DNA of 64,000 nucleotides, taken from Bradyrhizobium sp. 139. GTDB lineage: Bacteria > Pseudomonadota > Alphaproteobacteria > Rhizobiales > Xanthobacteraceae. The DNA is taken from the NCBI RefSeq assembly GCF_023074175.1, contig NZ_JADPKS010000107.1:186001-250000 (forward strand), in the 5' to 3' direction. The notes below the pieces were generated by a model. That model ran no database searches. It was not told the DNA's origin and worked only from the letters and a program-made list of their open reading frames with translations. Below are positions 59,359 to 64,000 of the stretch, in pieces; position 1 is the stretch's first letter; every line of letters begins with the position of its first letter. Both the position numbers and the translations under genes were made by a program.

Positions 59359-59402
59359 CCCCTCATCCTGAGGAGCGCGGAACGCGCGTCTCGAAGGATG
59401 AA
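59359..59402. repeat. Interspersed intergenic repeat, copy 2
   Basis: Nearly identical to 22336-22380; its inverted counterpart follows at about 59425-59457 (CTTCGAGACGCGCGC..GCGCTCCTCAGG), so the copy can fold. It occupies much of the 59339-59560 divergent promoter gap. Confidence 0.75.
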
Positions 59403-59560
59403 GGCCCGGCACTCGGCCTCGCCCTTCGAGACGCGCGCAAGAGCGCGCTCCTCAGGGTGAGGATCGGGCTTCCGGTTTCGCTTCGCCGTTCGTTCGCAAC
59501 GACGATGTAGAGCCACGCTACGCCCTTGCCCGACCGCGATGCTTCGGTTATCATCGAAGC

Positions 59561-60259
59561 ATGAAATCCGGACCCGACATCGCCATGGTCGCCTCGCTGG
59601 TCGGCGATCCCGCCCGCGCCAACATGCTGACTGCGCTGATGAACGGACGCGCGCTCACGGCCAGCGAGCTTGCACAGGAAGCCGGCATCACGCCGCAGAC
59701 CGCGAGCTCACACCTTTCGAAGCTCGAGGCCGGCGGGCTGGTCGAGCCGGAGAAGCAGGGCCGCCACCGCTACTACCGCCTCACCGACGATGACGTCGCC
59801 GGCGTGCTCGAAGGGCTTGCGGGGCTTGCCGCACGCACCGGCCACATGCGCGTGCGCACCGGGCCGAAAGATCCGGCGCTGCGGCGCGCGCGGATCTGTT
59901 ACGACCATCTCGCCGGCGATCTCGGCGTGCAGATGCTCGACACCATGCGCACGCGAAACCTGGTCAGGCAGAAGAAACAGGACATCGAGCTGACGGCTGA
60001 AGGCGAGCGCTTCCTCGCAAAGCACTTGCAGATCTCGTCCGACATGCTGACCCATCCTCGCCGCCCGGTGTGCAAGGCCTGCCTCGACTGGAGCGAGCGG
60101 CGCCACCATCTCGCCGGCACATTGGGCGCCGCCATGATGCAGCGCTTCGCCGAACTCAAGTGGGCCGCGCGCGACGCCACGCCCGGCAGCCGCGTGGTGA
60201 ACTTCACGCGCACCGGCGAGAAGCAGTTTGCCGCGCTGTTCGGCGACGGGAAGGACTGA
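59561..60259 (+). CDS. ArsR-family (DeoR-like) transcriptional regulator
   Basis: 232 residues. N-terminal winged HTH: LVGDPARANMLTALMNGRALTASELAQEAGITPQTASSHLSKLEAGGLV. The long C-terminal domain (about 100-232) has PVCKACLDWSERRHHLAG, typical of the larger ArsR subgroup without the classical metal box. Divergent from the NIPSNAP/ABM/PEPM genes, its probable target. Confidence 0.92.
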   Translation: MKSGPDIAMVASLVGDPARANMLTALMNGRALTASELAQEAGITPQTASSHLSKLEAGGLVEPEKQGRHRYYRLTDDDVAGVLEGLAGLAARTGHMRVRTGPKDPALRRARICYDHLAGDLGVQMLDTMRTRNLVRQKKQDIELTAEGERFLAKHLQISSDMLTHPRRPVCKACLDWSERRHHLAGTLGAAMMQRFAELKWAARDATPGSRVVNFTRTGEKQFAALFGDGKD

Positions 60260-60314
60260 TCACGCGGAGCCGCGTGAGATTGCACATTTGCGTGTGAGCG
60301 CCTGCCGCCGTCGT

Positions 60315-60333
60315 GGCCGGGCTTGACCCGGCC
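60315..60333. repeat. Intergenic hairpin repeat
   Basis: GGCCGGG-CTTGA-CCCGGCC, seven-base stem; same family as 57646-57664. Confidence 0.65.
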
Positions 60334-60377
60334 ATCCACGGGTTTATCGCCATCGGTGCCACACATCAGAGACCTCC

Positions 60378-61388
60378 ATGAACCGCATCCTCCCGGCCGC
60401 GCTCGCCGCCGCCCTCCTCGCTTCCCCGCTCACATCCATCCACGCCGCCGATACCGCCCCGCGCGAGCCCTATGGTATCGCGCTCGAAGGCTTTGCCTAT
60501 CCCTATCCCGTGCACCTGCTGCCGGTCGTCAATGACGGCGAGCAGCTCGGCATGGCCTATATGGACGTGGCCCCTCAGCAGCCGAACGGCCGCACCGTGG
60601 TGCTGCTGCACGGGCGCAATTTTCCGTCGAGCTACTGGGCGCCCGTCATCAAAATGCTGAGCGAGGCTGGTTTTCGCGTCGTGGTGCCGGACCAGATCGG
60701 CTTCGGCAAATCCTCCAAGCCGACGGGCGAATTGCACTTCGACACGCTGGCGCGCAACACCATCGCGCTGCTCGATCATCTCAAGATCGACAAAGCCGAG
60801 ATCGTCGCGCATTCGCTCGGCGGCATGCTGGGGGTGCGCATCGCTCGTGCCTATCCGGACCGCGTCGCCCATTTGGTGCTGACCGCGCCGATCGGGCTGG
60901 AAGACTACCGCCTCTACGTGCCGCCGGCGTCGACCGAGAAGATGCTCGAAACCGAGGACAAGCTCACCGCCGACGGTTATCGCAGGCAGCTGCAGACCAA
61001 TTATTCGATCAAGCTGCCGGCGGATGCGATCACGCCGTTCATCGATGCGCGCTTCAACGTCAAGGGCAGCCCCGACTATCCGCGCTGGCTGCGCGCCTTC
61101 GTCAGCTCCGGGCAGATGATCTATCGCGAGCCGGTCGCGCACGAGATCGCGCTGATCACCGAGCCGACGCTGTTCATCATGGGCGCCGACGACCACAACG
61201 CGCCGGGCCGGCCGAACGCACCGGAGGCGCTGCGCGCGAAAATGGGAGAGAATGCCGAATTGGCAAAAGCGCTTGCCGCGAAGATGCCGAACGCGCGGGC
61301 CGAAGTGATCCCGGACGCCGGCCATCTAGTCTTCCTGGAAGCACCGGAGAAGTACAAAGAGCTGCTGCTGGGCTTTCTCGGCCGCTAG
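60378..61388 (+). CDS. Exported alpha/beta hydrolase
   Basis: 336 residues, signal peptide cut near IHA-A (about 23). Oxyanion motif VLLHGRNFPSS, nucleophile elbow AHSLGGMLG, acid Asp in FIMGADDHNAPG and His in DAGHLVFLEAP give a full catalytic triad. Serine esterase, lipase or epoxide-hydrolase-like in the periplasm; substrate unknown. Single gene. Confidence 0.92.
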   Translation: MNRILPAALAAALLASPLTSIHAADTAPREPYGIALEGFAYPYPVHLLPVVNDGEQLGMAYMDVAPQQPNGRTVVLLHGRNFPSSYWAPVIKMLSEAGFRVVVPDQIGFGKSSKPTGELHFDTLARNTIALLDHLKIDKAEIVAHSLGGMLGVRIARAYPDRVAHLVLTAPIGLEDYRLYVPPASTEKMLETEDKLTADGYRRQLQTNYSIKLPADAITPFIDARFNVKGSPDYPRWLRAFVSSGQMIYREPVAHEIALITEPTLFIMGADDHNAPGRPNAPEALRAKMGENAELAKALAAKMPNARAEVIPDAGHLVFLEAPEKYKELLLGFLGR

Positions 61389-61549
61389 CGCCATCGCTGT
61401 CACCTGAAGCCAGATGCGCAGAACGTTCATGCCGCATTCAGGTCATGATAGCCAGGGTTTGAATCGCGACGTGTCGGCACCCCCTGAGATTTAACGTGTC
61501 GAATCGTGTCTCTTGATTCATTGTGCGCCGCAAGCGCCAAGCCCCCCCA

Positions 61550-61594
61550 AAGACTTGCCGCCCGAAGACTTGCCCCCGAAAGACTTGCCCCCAA
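61550..61594 (+). repeat. Three tandem 15-base repeats in a leader
   Basis: AAGACTTGCCGCCCG, AAGACTTGCCCCCGA and AAGACTTGCCCCCAA lie end to end, 19 bases before the start of the next gene, so probably in its 5' untranslated region. The rest of the 61389-61613 gap shows no gene. Confidence 0.8.
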
Positions 61595-61613
61595 GCACGA
61601 GAAGGAAGATCAA

Positions 61614-61865
61614 ATGAAATATCTGTTCGCCGCCATCATGCTCGCCAGCGCGGTCGTTGGTTTCAGCGAGGCGGCCAGTGCCGCCGGCGGCTGCGGCCCC
61701 GGTTGGTATCGCGGCGCCTATGGCGGCTGCCGCCCGATGCGCGGTGGGGTCGTCGTACGCCCGGCTCCGATCGTGGTTGCGCCGGCCCCTGTCGTCGTCG
61801 TGCCGCGCGCGCGCGTCTGCCCCTATCGCTTCCGCTGGTACGCCGGCCGCTGCCGCCCGTTCTGA
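61614..61865 (+). CDS. Small exported Gly/Val/Pro/Arg-rich protein
   Basis: ATG at 61614 behind GAAGGAAG, 83 residues. Signal peptide MKYLFAAIMLASAVVGFSEA cut near ASA-A. Mature part: CGPGWYRGAYGGCRPMRGG, a Val/Pro stretch (PAPIVVAPAPVVVVPRA) and CPYRFRWYAGRC, four Cys in two CxnC pairs. Belongs to the short GCGPGWHRG-type exported proteins common in bradyrhizobia. Followed by a terminator. Confidence 0.78.
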   Translation: MKYLFAAIMLASAVVGFSEAASAAGGCGPGWYRGAYGGCRPMRGGVVVRPAPIVVAPAPVVVVPRARVCPYRFRWYAGRCRPF

Positions 61866-61890
61866 ACCCCCTTTTTCGCATTCATAAAGC

Positions 61891-61924
61891 GGCCGCGCGG
61901 GATCAGCCTGCGCGGCCATTTTTT
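61891..61924 (+). terminator. Rho-independent terminator
   Basis: GGCCGCGC / GCGCGGCC eight-base stem, then ATTTTTT, 25 bases after the stop. Confidence 0.85.
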
Positions 61925-62015
61925 GAACGCCTGAGCTCTCATCGTGGCGGGACCGCGCCGAATCAAAACGGGAACCGCAATTGCGGTTCCCGTCCAGAGC
62001 TCGACGAATGCGAGC

Positions 62016-62291
62016 TTACCAGCGGCGACGGTGCCAGCGCCGGCGACGCCAGCCCCAATGACGGCGACCCCAGCCCCGGTGGCGGCCATGCCAGTGCACC
62101 TGTTCGGGCGTCAGCCTGGCAGCTTCCTCACTGGTGGTGACGGCGGAATGAGCGTCTGGATTGCCTTGCGGCGTGCGCGCGGGATCACCGAGCGGCTGCG
62201 GCGATAATGGCGCGGCTTGTGCGGTCGCAGTCAACGTCGCGGCTCCAGCCGCGACGCCGAATGCAAGTTTCAAAAAGTTCCGGCGCTCCAT
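62016..62291 (-). CDS. Small Tat-signal protein with Trp/His/Arg tail
   Basis: 91 residues. Twin-Arg start MERRNFLKLAFGVAAG is a clear Tat motif (RRNFLK). After a Pro/Ala linker the C-terminus is WHGRHRGWGRRHWGWRRRRW-like, very basic and Trp-rich. Tat export of such a tiny protein hints at binding of a cofactor or a folded partner before export, but no domain is visible. Confidence 0.72.
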   Translation of the reverse strand: MERRNFLKLAFGVAAGAATLTATAQAAPLSPQPLGDPARTPQGNPDAHSAVTTSEEAARLTPEQVHWHGRHRGWGRRHWGWRRRRWHRRRW

Positions 62292-62393
62292 GACATGTCC
62301 TCCAGGCTATCGAGCAAGTGATGCAAAGGGAGTGTCGCGGTCACGACATGAACCAAAGCTGAATCGCACCTTCAGATTCATCAAGAGGGACGC

Positions 62394-62495
62394 TAGCCCG
62401 GATGGAGCGCAGCGTAGTCCGTGTTTCGTGCCACGCGGGCAGTCGTGCGATGCGCTGGTCTGTTCCCGGATTACGCTATCGCTCCATCCGGGCTA
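62394..62495. repeat. Intergenic inverted-repeat element
   Basis: TAGCCCGGATGGAGCG (62394-62409) perfectly inverted at 62480-62495. Dispersed-repeat type, in the gap 62292-62525. Confidence 0.85.
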
Positions 62496-62525
62496 CGGGA
62501 CTTGGTCGGTGCTACGCGAGCGCAG

Positions 62526-62840
62526 CTACTTCGCAAACTCCTGCGCCAGCACCAGCGTCTCGCGCGTGCGTTTGACGTCGGGCCAGTCGCGGTTGAAATC
62601 GGCGACGAGCTGCCTCAAGGCATCGCCCTTGAGCATCGTATCGAGCGCGACCTCGTCATCGAACTGATACATCGCCTGATGCAGCGAGGGATCATCCAGG
62701 CTCCAGAACCGCCAGGCTTTGCTGACGCCGAACGCCTTCACCGCGGCTGGCACATGTTCCGTCTCGTACCATTGGTCGAAGGCGGCACGTTTGCCGGGGT
62801 CGGTGACGGTGGCGCGGACGACGAAGAACGCTGATGGCAT
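62526..62840 (-). CDS. EthD/ABM-superfamily small protein
   Basis: 104 residues, ferredoxin-like fold: VVRATVTDPGKRAAFDQWYETEHVPAAVKAFG and WSLDDPSLHQAMYQFDDEVALDTML. The WY-x-EHVP motif is typical of EthD-like/DUF4286-type dimeric barrel proteins. Function unknown; single gene. Confidence 0.82.
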   Translation of the reverse strand: MPSAFFVVRATVTDPGKRAAFDQWYETEHVPAAVKAFGVSKAWRFWSLDDPSLHQAMYQFDDEVALDTMLKGDALRQLVADFNRDWPDVKRTRETLVLAQEFAK

Positions 62841-62935
62841 CGGGTTTCCTCCTGTTGTTTGGCGGCAGCATAGAAGGTTATCGTCGCGGCAACAAAAAGC
62901 CCGCGCGACGGAACGTCACGATAAGCAAGATCATC

Positions 62936-63064
62936 ATGGGCCTCGTTGCGATCACCTGCCTGTGGCCGGCCGCCTCGCCCGCCGAAATCGCCCGCTCTCT
63001 GCCTGCGGAGAAAAAATCTCTCACGATGTCGGAACGCGAGCTTGTCGCCCGTCCTATGTTCTGA
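62936..63064 (+). CDS. Possible 42-residue exported peptide
   Basis: ATG at 62936 starts MGLVAITCLWPAASPAEIAR, a short hydrophobic N-terminus, and stops at 63064, 19 bases before the GST gene. No good Shine-Dalgarno, no homology recognised. May be coding or chance. Confidence 0.25.
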   Translation: MGLVAITCLWPAASPAEIARSLPAEKKSLTMSERELVARPMF

Positions 63065-63083
63065 GCAGCACTGGAGACACCGC

Positions 63084-63737
63084 ATGACCGACCTCACCCT
63101 CACCACCTTCGACTGGGTCCCCGAGATGCCGCGCGGTTTCGTGCGCGACCTCCGTGTGCGCTGGGCGCTGGAAGAGGCCGCCTTGCCCTATCGCGTCGCG
63201 AGCGTGCCATTCGGCGACCGCAGTGCCGCGCATTTCGCGCATCAGCCCTTCGGCCAGGTGCCGTGGCTGACCGACGGCGACATCTCGATCTTCGAGAGTG
63301 GCGCGATCCTGCTCCATCTCGGCGAGCGCAGCGCAGCGCTGATGCCCACCGATCCGCGCGGTCGCAACGAGGCGATCAAGTGGATGTTCGCGGCGCTCAA
63401 TTCGGTGGAGATGGCCAGCCTGCCCTGGTCGCTCCTGAAGTTCATGGGCGAAGCCGGCGACACGCCGGCATGGAAATTTCTGGACGGGTTCCTCAAGCTT
63501 CGTCTCAAGCACATGGAGCCGGTGCTGGCCGGCCGCGAATGGCTCGCGGGGCCCTTCTCCGTCGCCGACATCCTGATGTCGGACGTGCTGCGCCTGGTCG
63601 ATCATTTCGATGGACTGACGGAGCATCCGGCCTGCCGCGCGTACGTCGCGCGCGCCACGGGCCGCCCGGCTTTCGCCAAGGCCCGCGCCGACCAGATGGC
63701 ACATTTCGCTGCGGCGGACGCCGCACGATCTGCGTGA
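63084..63737 (+). CDS. Glutathione S-transferase
   Basis: ATG at 63084 behind GGAGAC, 217 residues. Thioredoxin-like N-domain (VRWALEEAALPYRV, FGQVPWLTDGDISIFESGAI with the cis-Pro and the ES glutathione contact) and all-helical C-domain (LAGREWLAGPFSVADILMSDV, the N-capping box). Detoxification or isomerase role; substrate unknown. Confidence 0.93.
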   Translation: MTDLTLTTFDWVPEMPRGFVRDLRVRWALEEAALPYRVASVPFGDRSAAHFAHQPFGQVPWLTDGDISIFESGAILLHLGERSAALMPTDPRGRNEAIKWMFAALNSVEMASLPWSLLKFMGEAGDTPAWKFLDGFLKLRLKHMEPVLAGREWLAGPFSVADILMSDVLRLVDHFDGLTEHPACRAYVARATGRPAFAKARADQMAHFAAADAARSA

Positions 63738-63830
63738 CGTGCCGCACATAACCAACCCGGCATTGGCCATACGCTCGCAACCGTCGCAACAAAGCAATTG
63801 GCTTCAATTCATCAGGGCGAAAGGTGACAC

Positions 63831-63980
63831 ATGGCCCGCATCGCATATCTCAAAGACCAGCTTGCCCGCGCCGAGAGGCTGGCAAAAGCGATCCTCGACC
63901 AGCAAACCGCGGAACGCCTCCAGGCGTTCGCAGCCGAATGCCGCACAGAGTTGCAGATCCTGTCGCGCAGGGCTGCGTGA
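63831..63980 (+). CDS. 49-residue helical protein
   Basis: ATG at 63831 follows AAGGTGAC with good spacing; stop at 63980. Sequence begins MARIAYLKDQLARAERLAKA and is one long amphipathic helix with heptad Leu/Ile/Ala, one Cys and a basic end (LSRRAA). I recall similar short proteins in bradyrhizobia but know no function. Could form a dimeric coiled coil. Confidence 0.65.
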   Translation: MARIAYLKDQLARAERLAKAILDQQTAERLQAFAAECRTELQILSRRAA

Positions 63981-64000
63981 GGCATTGACGGTCCGCAGCG

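Overview
The window looks like chromosomal DNA of a Bradyrhizobium-like alphaproteobacterium. It is GC-rich throughout, and many best-guess families (IclR/GntR-controlled aromatic and sugar-acid catabolism, orphan periplasmic binding proteins, host-attachment-type protein, Omp31-type porin fragments, short Gly/Tyr/Arg-rich secreted proteins, FixK-type box) are typical of that genus. The taxonomic call is inference from gene content; no rRNA is present. I see one tRNA (Arg, TCG), no CRISPR array, no intact insertion sequence and no phage genes.

Layout. 1-2842: the end of a PAS hybrid histidine kinase (cut by the window edge) and an ArsB/SLC13-type permease. 3040-8277: a sugar-acid catabolic locus: MFS transporter and GntR regulator on the minus strand, divergent from an enolase-superfamily dehydratase, an SDR and a zinc alcohol dehydrogenase. 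The SDR has lost its catalytic centre by an in-frame deletion. 8292-12376: an exported protein made of two tandem copies of one domain, a HisKA_3 sensor kinase with its LuxR-type regulator, and an exported metallo-beta-lactamase-fold protein. 12421-22330: an aromatic meta-cleavage island: extradiol dioxygenase, IclR regulator, MhpA-type hydroxylase, FAH-type hydrolase, three solute-binding proteins without permeases, a second IclR regulator and an unknown membrane protein.

22458-28199: ArsR/AHSA1 pair, a Tat-exported beta-lactamase-like protein flanked by two decayed porin ends, an atypical SDR, a double GNAT protein and small secreted proteins. 28502-41531: a secreted alkaline-phosphatase-superfamily enzyme behind a Pho box, a 1-Cys peroxiredoxin, a histone-H1-like protein, DMT transporter, AraC regulator, tRNA-Arg, small envelope proteins, a GrlR-like protein, plus several gene remnants (chemotaxis receptor end, host-attachment protein).

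41532-54757 is one long minus-strand block: PAS/HAMP sensor kinase, DMT exporter, NUDIX hydrolase, DHDPS-like aldolase, then SDR - MaoC hydratase - DUF35 - thiolase, and a fused indolepyruvate:ferredoxin oxidoreductase. The last five look like a CoA-thioester degradation route. 55029-63980: triheme cytochrome c, TRIC-type channel, PEP-mutase-family/ABM/NIPSNAP group with an ArsR regulator, alpha/beta hydrolase, small secreted proteins, GST and a 49-residue protein at the edge.

Intergenic spaces carry several families of palindromic repeats (around 22336, 32120, 47114, 48145, 49209, 51166, 56361, 57646, 59359, 60315, 62394). All functions are assigned by motif and family resemblance read by eye; no database search was possible.
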